Part shown: positions 13,666 to 19,473 of the stretch, piece after piece
Layout: every line of letters starts with the position of its first letter
How positions within the stretch are numbered: position 1 is the first letter of the stretch
Source: Casp-actino8 sp046082625
Lineage (GTDB): Bacteria; Actinomycetota; Acidimicrobiia; Acidimicrobiales; Ilumatobacteraceae
DNA length: 19,473 nt
Reading direction: 5' to 3'
NCBI GenBank assembly: GCA_046082625.1
Contig: JBJTYE010000167.1
Coordinates: 1-19,473, forward strand
Position numbers and translations under genes: made by a program
The notes under the pieces: model-generated
Databases searched by the model: none
What the model was told of the DNA's origin: nothing
The model's input: only the letters and a program-made list of their open reading frames with translations

Positions 13666-14427
13666 TCAGAGGGGGTCGTCGAGATGCGGACCCGCCACCG
13701 ATGCGGGACGCGGGATCAGAGTCATCAACGACTGGCTCACACCACCGTCGACGTAGAGCACCTGGCCGTTGACGTAGCCGGATTGTTCGGAGCACAAGAA
13801 GGAGACGGCGTCGGCGACGTCGTCGGGGTCGCCGAGTCGTCGCAGCGGGACCGCCCGGGCCCGAACCGCTCGCACGGCCTGGTCATCGTAGACCTGACCG
13901 GTGCCGGGGGTGGGAACGAAACCGGGTCCGACGGCATTGGCTCTGACTCCCCGCGGACCCCACTCGAGGGCGGTCTGCCGGGTGAAGGCCAGGACTCCAG
14001 CTTTGGAGGCCGAGTAGGCGCCCACGTTCGGGTTGGCGGCCTGGGCGGCGATCGAGACCATGTTGACCACCGCACCGCGCCCTCGCGACAACATGCCGAG
14101 TCCGAACGACCGGGTGCAATGGAAGACGCCCCCGAGGTTCACGGCGAGAACACGCGCGAAGTCGTCGGGGGACGTGTCCTCGATGGCACCGAAGCCCCAA
14201 ATGGCTGCATTGTTCACGAGAACTCCCACCGGGCCGTGTTCGTGCTCCACGAGCGCGGCGACGTCGGCCACCTGTCGGTGATCGCTCACGTCGCAGCTCA
14301 GCACCGGATACCCGCAGTCGGATGGCACGTCGCGATCGAGTCCGACGACCGTGAAGCCGTCGGCGAGGAGTCGCGCGCAGACCGCCGCACCGATGCCACG
14401 GGCCGCGCCGGTGACGACGGCGATCAT
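13666..14427 (-). CDS. Short-chain dehydrogenase/reductase (classical SDR)
   Basis: A 253-residue protein. Rossmann dinucleotide motif TGAARGIG (6-13), NNAA (72-75), catalytic Ser125, Tyr138 and Lys142 in YSASK, and a C-terminal YVDGGV (225-230) are all present. Asp31 after the second strand (VVGLDRD) favours NAD(H). The C-terminal tail LIPRPASVAG (237-246) is unusual and resembles the tail of the SDR at 19277-19473. Start: I chose ATG at 14427, which puts the first strand at the N-terminus. ATG at 14466 would add 13 residues but overlaps the CATAAT hexamer that probably serves the divergent ferredoxin gene. Likely role: oxidation or reduction of a hydroxyl/keto group in a catabolic pathway with the adjacent amidohydrolase; substrate unknown. 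Confidence 0.9.
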   Translation of the reverse strand: MIAVVTGAARGIGAAVCARLLADGFTVVGLDRDVPSDCGYPVLSCDVSDHRQVADVAALVEHEHGPVGVLVNNAAIWGFGAIEDTSPDDFARVLAVNLGGVFHCTRSFGLGMLSRGRGAVVNMVSIAAQAANPNVGAYSASKAGVLAFTRQTALEWGPRGVRANAVGPGFVPTPGTGQVYDDQAVRAVRARAVPLRRLGDPDDVADAVSFLCSEQSGYVNGQVLYVDGGVSQSLMTLIPRPASVAGPHLDDPL

Positions 14428-14463
14428 CGCGGCAACGTCGGTGGACGGTCGTGAGGAGAGGGT

Positions 14464-14469
14464 CATAAT
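14464..14469 (+). promoter_or_regulatory. -10 element of the ferredoxin gene, possibly bidirectional
   Basis: CATAAT ends 9 nt before the ATG at 14479, and a GTGGAC (14441-14446) lies 17 nt upstream as a weak -35. On the opposite strand the same bases read CATTAT, a possible -10 for the SDR gene if it starts at 14427. Confidence 0.45.
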
Positions 14470-14478
14470 GTGTCGGCC

Positions 14479-14706
14479 ATGGGTTCCGCATCAGGCTATG
14501 AGGTCGTCGTCGATCAGAGTGAATGCGTGAGTGCCGGCAAGTGCGTGGCCTCGGCGCCGGGATTCTTCGTCTTCGACGCCGACCAGATCGCCACTGTCGA
14601 GGCCGCCGGTCCGAGACCGGACGACGCGACTCTTCTGCGGATCGCGCGCTCCTGTCCGAGTGGCGCCATTCGCCTGTTGCTCGACGGAGCCGAGATCGAG
14701 ATCTGA
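14479..14706 (+). CDS. Small ferredoxin, probably [3Fe-4S], P450-associated type
   Basis: A 75-residue protein. The cluster motif is C16-x5-C22 (ECVSAGKCV) plus C59 in CPSGAI, following the common pattern of actinobacterial P450 ferredoxins in which the middle cysteine of CxxCxxC is replaced (Ala19 here), giving a [3Fe-4S] cluster. The APGFFVFDAD and DDATLLRIARSCPSGAI segments are typical of this group. Known role: electron transfer from a ferredoxin reductase to a cytochrome P450. A P450 gene lies about 1.9 kb away on the other strand (16572-17762), so it is a likely partner, but no reductase gene is seen. Starts GTG 14470 and ATG 14479 are both possible; ATG is chosen for its position relative to the CATAAT -10. 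It ends 9 bp from the convergent ACMSD-like gene. Confidence 0.92.
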   Translation: MGSASGYEVVVDQSECVSAGKCVASAPGFFVFDADQIATVEAAGPRPDDATLLRIARSCPSGAIRLLLDGAEIEI

Positions 14707-14715
14707 CCGGTGTAG

Positions 14716-15681
14716 TCAGCCCAGGCGCAAGAGCCGGCGGGCGTTGTCGTCGTAGTCGGGGTGAAAGGGGATGTGGCCCGGGTCGGTCGGTGCGTCCCAA
14801 CCGGCGAGGTTCGTGCCCACCACGAGGCGGTCCCGTCCCACTCGCTCTTCCAGCAGGTGCAGGGATGCATCGTCATGAAGATGCTGGTCGAACCAGAGCC
14901 GCCGCAGACCGCTGACGAAGTCCACGGGATCCTGACGGGCCCAAGGTCGGGTGCGTCCCTGGTGGTCGAGACGACCGGCCATGAAGGCGGCGGCACCGCC
15001 GCCGTGGGACATGCAGACGTCGAGTGTCGGATGGCGATCCAGAACCCGGCCGAAGACGAGATGACAGATGGCCATGGTCTCTTCGTAGAGGAATCCCACC
15101 GACAGGTCCAGGTCGTAGGAGCGGATGCGCTCGTCACGAAGAGGGCCGTCGATTCCCCAGGGAGCCGGGTGGATGAAGACCGGAACATCGAGCGAGACCG
15201 CCGTTTCCCAGAAGGGATCGAGGCTCGGATCGTCGAGGGTGGTCCCGAAATCGGTGCCGATGTAGGCCCCGAGGAAACCGTGCTTCTCCACCGCCCGGCG
15301 AAGCTCGGCGCAGGCCGACGGAACGTCCTGCATGGGAACTTGCGCGAAACCGCGGAGACGATCGGGGTGGGCGGCCGTCAGCGCGCCCAGTTCGTCATTG
15401 TGCCATCTGCAGAATTCCGCGGCGACGGGCGCCTCGATGTGATGGAAGTAGGTGAGCGGGTTGGGAGAGAGGATCTGCAGCTCGATTCCCAGTTGGTCGT
15501 TCATGTGCAGTCGTCGATCGACGTCCATGAAGGGCGAGTCGGCGTAGTTGACGCCATCGAGGACGTATCCCCCGACGCGAAAGCGCGGACGGCCTTCGGG
15601 TCCGATGCCGAGTTCGGGTCCGTAATGACCGGCGCAGCCCATGACGCCGCCGAGGACGACGTGCGCGTGGACATCGATCAT
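14716..15681 (-). CDS. ACMSD-like amidohydrolase family 2 (possible decarboxylase or hydrolase)
   Basis: A 321-residue protein like 2-amino-3-carboxymuconate-6-semialdehyde decarboxylase. HxH (H5, H7 in MIDVHAHVV), H171 in FIHPAP and H226 in CMSHGGG are present. The usual Asp of the terminal GSD motif (Asp294 in ACMSD) is Asn291 in VVGTNLAGWD, so the metal-site chemistry may differ. MDVDRRLHMNDQLGIELQILSP matches the family's conserved front section. ATG at 15681 is chosen because GGAGGA lies 4 nt upstream; ATG at 15699 is an alternative. The gene is divergent from the TIM-barrel gene and convergent with the ferredoxin gene. Family members remove carboxyl groups from aromatic or ring-opened acids, or hydrolyse related compounds; the substrate here is unknown. 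Confidence 0.88.
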   Translation of the reverse strand: MIDVHAHVVLGGVMGCAGHYGPELGIGPEGRPRFRVGGYVLDGVNYADSPFMDVDRRLHMNDQLGIELQILSPNPLTYFHHIEAPVAAEFCRWHNDELGALTAAHPDRLRGFAQVPMQDVPSACAELRRAVEKHGFLGAYIGTDFGTTLDDPSLDPFWETAVSLDVPVFIHPAPWGIDGPLRDERIRSYDLDLSVGFLYEETMAICHLVFGRVLDRHPTLDVCMSHGGGAAAFMAGRLDHQGRTRPWARQDPVDFVSGLRRLWFDQHLHDDASLHLLEERVGRDRLVVGTNLAGWDAPTDPGHIPFHPDYDDNARRLLRLG

Positions 15682-15733
15682 CGGTCCTCCTTCGGTCATG
15701 CGCGTCGGAGACGAGCAGCGGTTCGAGCGACCG

Positions 15734-15743
15734 AGGTTAGTCT
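15734..15743. promoter_or_regulatory. Overlapping divergent -10 elements
   Basis: On the plus strand TAGTCT (15738-15743) ends 8 nt before the GTG at 15752, consistent with a leaderless transcript. On the minus strand TAACCT (15739-15734) would give the ACMSD-like gene a leader of about 45 nt with its Shine-Dalgarno. The two would compete for polymerase. Only hexamer similarity supports this. Confidence 0.3.
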
Positions 15744-15751
15744 GCATCGCT

Positions 15752-16582
15752 GTGACGGACGATTCGCTGACCGACCCGTCCGGTCCACCGGATATACGAG
15801 TCGATCCCTTCCTCACCATGGCCGCCGGGTCGTTCCTGGATCGGTCGGCTGCTGAACTTCTCGACGTTTGCGCCGCCACCGACGGACTGCGGGGCTTCGG
15901 ATTGCGCCTCACCGGAGAACATCACCTCGATCCTGATCAGCGCGTTGCTTTGGGGGAGACGGCTGCGGCGCGTCGTCTCGAGATCTTCGACGTGGAGGTC
16001 CTGCGCATCGGCTCGGAACTCGGCCCGTACATCTAGTCGGTGGAGGAGTTGATCGAGGCCGCGGCCGCGCTGCGTGCACGACACGTCCTGGTGGTCGGCG
16101 ACACCAAGGATCGGGATCGCCTGCGGCGGGGATTGGCTCACGTGGTGTCGGTCGCCGCCGAACACGGCATCGTGGTCGGACTCGAGTACATGGCCTGGAC
16201 CACGCCGAGTTTCGTGGACGAGGCCCGTTCCCTGGCGGAAGCCACCGGATGTCGACTGGTGGTGGACCTCCTGCATCACACCCGCATCGGGGCCACGGCG
16301 ACCGATCTGGCGCGGATCGTCGCCGATGGATCCCTGGGCTGGGTGCAGATCTGCGATGCCGGACCTCCGACGGACCAGTTGGTCCACGAAGCCCGGCACC
16401 GACGTCGAGCACCGGGCCGAGGGGTTCTGCCCCTCGCCGAACTCCTGGCCGTGGTAGCCCCGACGACGCCCTTCAGCATCGAAGTGCAGAGCGACGAATT
16501 GCGATCCGTCGAGCCGGGAGAGCGCGCTCGGTTGCTGACGTCGGCCGCCGACGCCACCCTGCGGAACGTCTTCAGCCGGTGA
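15752..16582 (+). pseudogene. Sugar-phosphate isomerase/epimerase-like TIM barrel interrupted by one in-frame TAG
   Basis: One reading frame from GTG 15752 to TGA 16580-16582 would encode 276 residues, the usual length for AP-endonuclease-2/sugar-phosphate-isomerase barrels, but TAG occurs at codon 95 (16034-16036). Both sides are in the same frame and both look like real coding sequence. Before the stop are DPFLTMAAGSF and FDVEVLRIGSELGPYI. After it are SVEELIEAAAALRARHVLVVGD, GLEYMAWTTPSFVDEA, VVDLLHHTRIG, WVQICDAG and FSIEVQSDELRS, which carry the Glu/Asp/His metal ligands expected in this fold. No frameshift is needed to join them. This is most simply a nonsense mutation in a formerly intact gene, a sequencing error, or (less likely) readthrough. 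A start at GTG 16040 would yield only the C-terminal two-thirds and lacks a ribosome binding site. It overlaps the P450 3' end by 11 bp. Confidence 0.8.
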
Positions 16583-17762
16583 AGACCACTGGATAGCGAC
16601 CGAAGTAGGGCCGGGTGGTGGATTCGTCCATGACCGGAGGATCTTTCGGGTCGGGCCGGACCCCGTGGTCGAAGAGGGCCTGAACGGCGCAAGGCACCAA
16701 TCCGAAGAGATGATCGTCTCCGACTTGGTCCACCCAGGTCGATCCGGCTGCCAGGTCCTGTCCGATACAGGCGTGCATCCCCGACCCGAAGGACAGTCCG
16801 TACAACGGGACGCCATCCGGCGTCGTGCGACGCGGATTGAAGTCCTCGGCATCGTCACCGAACACGGACCGGTCGCGGTTCACCGAGAGCAGATCGATGA
16901 CCACCTTTGCGCCTTGGGGAATCTGTCGTCCGGATTTCAAGGTCATGTCGGCCAGCGCCCAGCGCATGGCGACCGGACTCGAGGGTTGGAGTCGAATCGT
17001 CTCGTGGGTGCAGCGCTGCACGAAGGAGCCGTCGGTCTTGGCCAGCTCGGCGTCCTCCGGATGCGCCTCGATCCATTTGAACATGTTGTGGATGACACGA
17101 GTGAAGGCGGTGGCCGAGGTGTGGGCCCCGGCCAGAAGGTAGAAGGCGACTTCGCGGACCAACACCTCGTGAGGTAGATGCAGTTGGTCCTCGTTGGCCA
17201 ACAACACGCTCATCACGTCCTTGGGGAGGTCGGCTCCCGAGTCCCGCAGGGCGGCGCGGCGCGCCAGCGATGGGACCACGAACTCCTGGTCGAATTCGGC
17301 CAACTTGGCCGCCACCTCGGCGCGCTTGACATCGCGATCTCCCGTGTAGTGGGCGAGCGTGGCGCCTTCGATGAAGCGCATGAGGTAGTCGTACAAGCGG
17401 TGCGTTTCCTCCGGGGTGCCCAACGGACGGTCCACGCCGGCGGTACCGGCGGCCAGGTTCATCATCATCTGGTGACCGAGATCCACCAATTCGGCGCGCC
17501 CGGCTTCCAGATGCGGGCGCAAGGTGTCGGCGATGATCGGCGGGAAGAGGGTGTTCTCGTAGAGTTCGAAGGTTTCGCGTCGGAACAGTCGATTCTCCAG
17601 ACGACGTCGGTCGCGGTGCTCGGCGCCATGGAGATTGACGAGGACGTCGCCCATGATGACCTCGCCGGCGTCGTACAGGGCTTGGCGAAGGTCCTTCTGG
17701 CGGTACGTGTCCTTGGCCTCGTCGAAAGAGGTGATGGTGATGGTGATTGGTGCGTCAGACAT
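16572..17762 (-). CDS. Cytochrome P450
   Basis: A 396-residue soluble P450, typical of bacterial class I enzymes. Motifs: heme-binding FGSGMHACIG (325-334, with Cys332), ExxR in HETIRL (Glu254, Arg257), and VAMRWAL and VVIDLLSVNRD in the usual places. The I-helix motif reads AGAHTS (211-216): the acidic residue of the proton-relay A/G-G-x-D/E-T is His214, with Thr215 kept. The N-terminus is unusually short, starting MSDAPITITIT. The ATG at 17762 has AAAGGAG 11 nt upstream. It follows an SDR gene by 40 bp in the minus-strand operon. Known chemistry is monooxygenation; substrate unknown. The ferredoxin at 14479-14706 is a likely electron donor. Confidence 0.95.
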   Translation of the reverse strand: MSDAPITITITSFDEAKDTYRQKDLRQALYDAGEVIMGDVLVNLHGAEHRDRRRLENRLFRRETFELYENTLFPPIIADTLRPHLEAGRAELVDLGHQMMMNLAAGTAGVDRPLGTPEETHRLYDYLMRFIEGATLAHYTGDRDVKRAEVAAKLAEFDQEFVVPSLARRAALRDSGADLPKDVMSVLLANEDQLHLPHEVLVREVAFYLLAGAHTSATAFTRVIHNMFKWIEAHPEDAELAKTDGSFVQRCTHETIRLQPSSPVAMRWALADMTLKSGRQIPQGAKVVIDLLSVNRDRSVFGDDAEDFNPRRTTPDGVPLYGLSFGSGMHACIGQDLAAGSTWVDQVGDDHLFGLVPCAVQALFDHGVRPDPKDPPVMDESTTRPYFGRYPVVFTG

Positions 17763-17802
17763 ACAGGTTTTGACTCCTTTTCGCGCCCAAGGGACATCGA
17801 CG

Positions 17803-18567
17803 TTAGGCGTTGGTGACGCCGAGGGCGAGTCCGCCGTCCACGGTGAGGATGGACCCCGTCGTCCACTCCGCTCGGGCCAGGTACTCCGTGGCCTCGGCGA
17901 CCTCCACCACCGTGCCCAATCTCCCGAGGGCATGGGCTGGCGCCAAGCCCTCCAGACGCGCCAGGGCCGCGGCGTCGTCGAACAATCCGGCGCGCTGGTT
18001 GATCTCGGTGAAAACGCCGCCGGGACGCACGCAGTTCACCCGCACCCCGCTCGGACCGAGTTCGGCGGCCAGCACCCCGGTCAGGGTCTCGACCGCGCCC
18101 TTGGTAGCGGCGTAGGGGGCGGCTCCCGGGAAAGCCCGTTGCGAGTGCACCGAACCGATGAAGATCACCGCGCCGCGAGACCGCCTGAGTGCGGGAAGGC
18201 AGGCCTGGGTGAGCATCACGCCGGCCACCACGTTGGAGTGGAAGACCTGCAACAGTTCGTCTTCGTCCAATTCCGCCAACGGTCCGCGGTACATGTTGCC
18301 GGCGTTGTTCACCAGCGTGTCGATGGACCCGCCGCCATGGTCGAGTGCGGCGTCCACCATCGCCTGACGATCCTCGGCACGCGTCACGTCCCCGACCACG
18401 GCGCAACACTGCGACCCGATGGAGTCGGCCACGGCCACGACCTTGTCGGCCCGTCGACCCGAAATGGTGACCAGGGCGCCGAGACCGGCGAAGTGACGCG
18501 CCATCCCCTCGCCCAGTCCCGATCCGCCTCCGGTGATCAGGATCGACATTCCCTCGATGGGTCTCAT
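17803..18567 (-). CDS. Short-chain dehydrogenase/reductase (classical SDR), second copy
   Basis: A 254-residue protein with TGGGSGLG (12-19), VGDVTRAEDR (58-67), NNAG (87-90), Ser139, Tyr152 and Lys156 (YAATK), and VDGG near the end. SGRRADK after the second strand, with two arginines, favours NADP(H). The ATG at 18567 overlaps the ThuA-like stop (ATGA), so the two are translationally coupled, and the P450 follows 40 bp downstream. An upstream extension of the frame is low-complexity and not credible. Likely role: reversible oxidation of an alcohol or sugar hydroxyl on the pathway intermediate that the P450 or ThuA-like protein handles. It lacks the PRPASV tail of the other two SDRs. Confidence 0.93.
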   Translation of the reverse strand: MRPIEGMSILITGGGSGLGEGMARHFAGLGALVTISGRRADKVVAVADSIGSQCCAVVGDVTRAEDRQAMVDAALDHGGGSIDTLVNNAGNMYRGPLAELDEDELLQVFHSNVVAGVMLTQACLPALRRSRGAVIFIGSVHSQRAFPGAAPYAATKGAVETLTGVLAAELGPSGVRVNCVRPGGVFTEINQRAGLFDDAAALARLEGLAPAHALGRLGTVVEVAEATEYLARAEWTTGSILTVDGGLALGVTNA

Positions 18568-19280
18568 GAGACGTCCTTTCCGGCGGCAGTTCGTGCCGCC
18601 CAGCGAATGGCCTGTTCCAGGATGCGACGGACACCCTCGTGTCGGAGCGAGCGCACGTCGTGGCCGAAACAGCAATACGCCACACGGCCGCGTCCGAAGG
18701 AATGTGTCCACATCACGGGCTGGTCGGCATCGTTCGGTGTGCGTCGGGCGGTGGCCAGAACCGTGACTCCGGCCCGCACGTTCATGTCGCCGTAGACCTC
18801 GTCGTCGAGGACGAGGGGTGAGGCCACACCTTCGGTGATCGGATGTGCGGTCGTGATGTTGCCGGTGACCGGTCCGAGGGGTGGATGCGAGGAACGATCC
18901 CAATCCCAGAATCCACCGAGGACGTCTCCCCACTCCGGCCAATCGTCGAAGCAGATCGGCGCGGTGTGATTGCCCACTAGACCTCCGCCACCCGCCACGA
19001 AGTCGACGATCACCCGGCGGAGAGCCGGGGATGTGGTGTATCCCCATTCGGCGCGCCATTGGTCGTAGCGGTCGGCGAGCATGCGCCAACGCAGGGAGTT
19101 GACGATGAGAACGTCGACGTTCGATGCATCGGCGAGGGCCTCGGCCAGATCGTCGGGATGGTCGAGAACCCGGGTGTCCCAGCCGGCCTCGGAGGCGATG
19201 GTCGCGAGTTCTGGTCCGGTGGAACCGAAGTCGTGGGCGTAATCCGGCCCTCCGCTCAGGACCAGAGCGCATCCGGTCAC
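18564..19280 (-). CDS. ThuA-like domain protein
   Basis: A 238-residue protein with the class-I glutamine-amidotransferase-like fold of the ThuA family: ALVLSGGPDYAHDF (5-18), DVLIVNS (56-62), GGGLVGNHTA (98-107), HPITEGV (146-152), DEVYGDM (160-166) and PVMWTHSFGRGRVAYCCFGHD (188-208). The elbow position lacks the nucleophilic Cys of true amidotransferases. Known: ThuA was named from trehalose-utilisation loci and members commonly sit in sugar-catabolism operons with oxidoreductases; the reaction is not well established. The start is GTG at 19280 overlapping the preceding SDR stop (GTGA), and its own stop overlaps the next SDR start. The tight coupling on both sides strongly supports one operon. 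Confidence 0.9.
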   Translation of the reverse strand: MTGCALVLSGGPDYAHDFGSTGPELATIASEAGWDTRVLDHPDDLAEALADASNVDVLIVNSLRWRMLADRYDQWRAEWGYTTSPALRRVIVDFVAGGGGLVGNHTAPICFDDWPEWGDVLGGFWDWDRSSHPPLGPVTGNITTAHPITEGVASPLVLDDEVYGDMNVRAGVTVLATARRTPNDADQPVMWTHSFGRGRVAYCCFGHDVRSLRHEGVRRILEQAIRWAARTAAGKDVS

Positions 19281-19473
19281 GACTTGCCCCCCTCCACCGA
19301 TGCCGGACGCGGCAAGTGGGCGATGACCGATCCGGTGACGCCGCCGTCCACCACGATGTTCTGGCCGTGGAGGTACCCAGCGGCATCCGAGGCCACGAAG
19401 AGCACCACATCGGCGATGTCGTCGGCCGTGCCCAGTCGTCCGAGGGGAACCTTCGATTCGCGGGCCTGACGAG
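19277..19473 (-). CDS. Short-chain dehydrogenase/reductase, C-terminal part (cut by window edge)
   Basis: The last 64 residues are visible: VPLGRLGTADDIADVVLFVASDAAG followed by YLHGQNIVVDGGV, the canonical C-terminal end of SDRs, then a tail VIAHLPRPASVEGGKS. The tail shares PRPASV with the SDR at 13666-14427, so the two may be paralogues. The catalytic region lies beyond the window. Its TGA overlaps the GTG start of the ThuA-like gene. Confidence 0.93.
   Translation of the reverse strand, partial: RQARESKVPLGRLGTADDIADVVLFVASDAAGYLHGQNIVVDGGVTGSVIAHLPRPASVEGGKS

Noticed and set aside
14761..15855. Plus-strand open frame of 364 codons over the ACMSD-like gene
   Set aside because: The minus-strand frame has HxH and other family motifs and a good Shine-Dalgarno; the plus frame has none.
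17635..18795. Plus-strand open frame of 386 codons over the P450, SDR and ThuA genes
   Set aside because: It runs across several real gene borders and has no protein-family signature.
18568..19410. Upstream extension of the SDR frame at 17803-18567 to about 535 codons
   Set aside because: The extension overlaps the complete ThuA-like gene and reads as Arg-rich shadow sequence; the SDR starts at 18567 with an ATGA overlap.

Overview
This is a GC-rich bacterial window with near-continuous coding, many GTG starts, ATGA/GTGA gene overlaps and several apparently leaderless genes. Its gene content (class II HelD, a Mec-type hydrolase beside an O-phosphoserine-type CysM, a sigma factor with a C-terminal zinc motif) points to an actinobacterium. 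Acidimicrobiia is my best guess, as an inference from style and content only.

Region 1 (1-2985) is housekeeping. It holds the 3' end of a cold-shock protein gene, a YbaK-type Cys-tRNA deacylase on the minus strand and, divergent from it, a HelD-family ATPase that recycles RNA polymerase. Region 2 (2993-9475) is a long minus-strand run, read from high to low coordinates: smpB, an aldose-1-epimerase-like gene, a sigma factor with a fused zinc-binding tail, a GT4 glycosyltransferase, a SAM methyltransferase, a terpene-cyclase-like (alpha/alpha-barrel) protein, a DtxR-family metalloregulator and a small putative lipoprotein. The middle five genes are spaced so tightly (ATGA overlap, then 11, 2 and 1 nt) that they look like one operon for making a glycosylated envelope or lipid product. 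Upstream of smpB lies an unusual array of 10-bp near-palindromic boxes repeated about every 15 bp.

Region 3 (9607-11089, plus strand) is a cysteine-biosynthesis pair: a JAMM/Mec-type hydrolase and CysM. The CysO sulfur-carrier gene that normally sits between them in mycobacteria and Streptomyces is absent.

Region 4 (11108-19473) looks like an accessory catabolic or oxidative cluster in several facing units. One minus-strand unit runs SDR, amidohydrolase, Dabb protein, EamA transporter. Facing it is a three-cysteine ferredoxin. Next comes a divergent pair, an ACMSD-like amidohydrolase and a sugar-phosphate-isomerase-like TIM barrel; the TIM-barrel frame is broken by a single in-frame TAG. Last is a minus-strand operon of SDR (cut by the window edge), ThuA-like protein, SDR and cytochrome P450. 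The ferredoxin is a plausible redox partner for the P450, and three SDRs plus two metal-dependent hydrolases could process an oxidised substrate. That substrate cannot be named from sequence. Several enzymes carry substitutions at canonical catalytic positions: His in the P450 I-helix acid position, and Asn or Glu for the terminal metal-site Asp of the two amidohydrolases.

No rRNA, tRNA, CRISPR array, transposase or integrase was seen. No gene-free stretch exceeds 300 bp; the longest are about 130 bp (9476-9606) and 103 bp (10036-10138), both described below.
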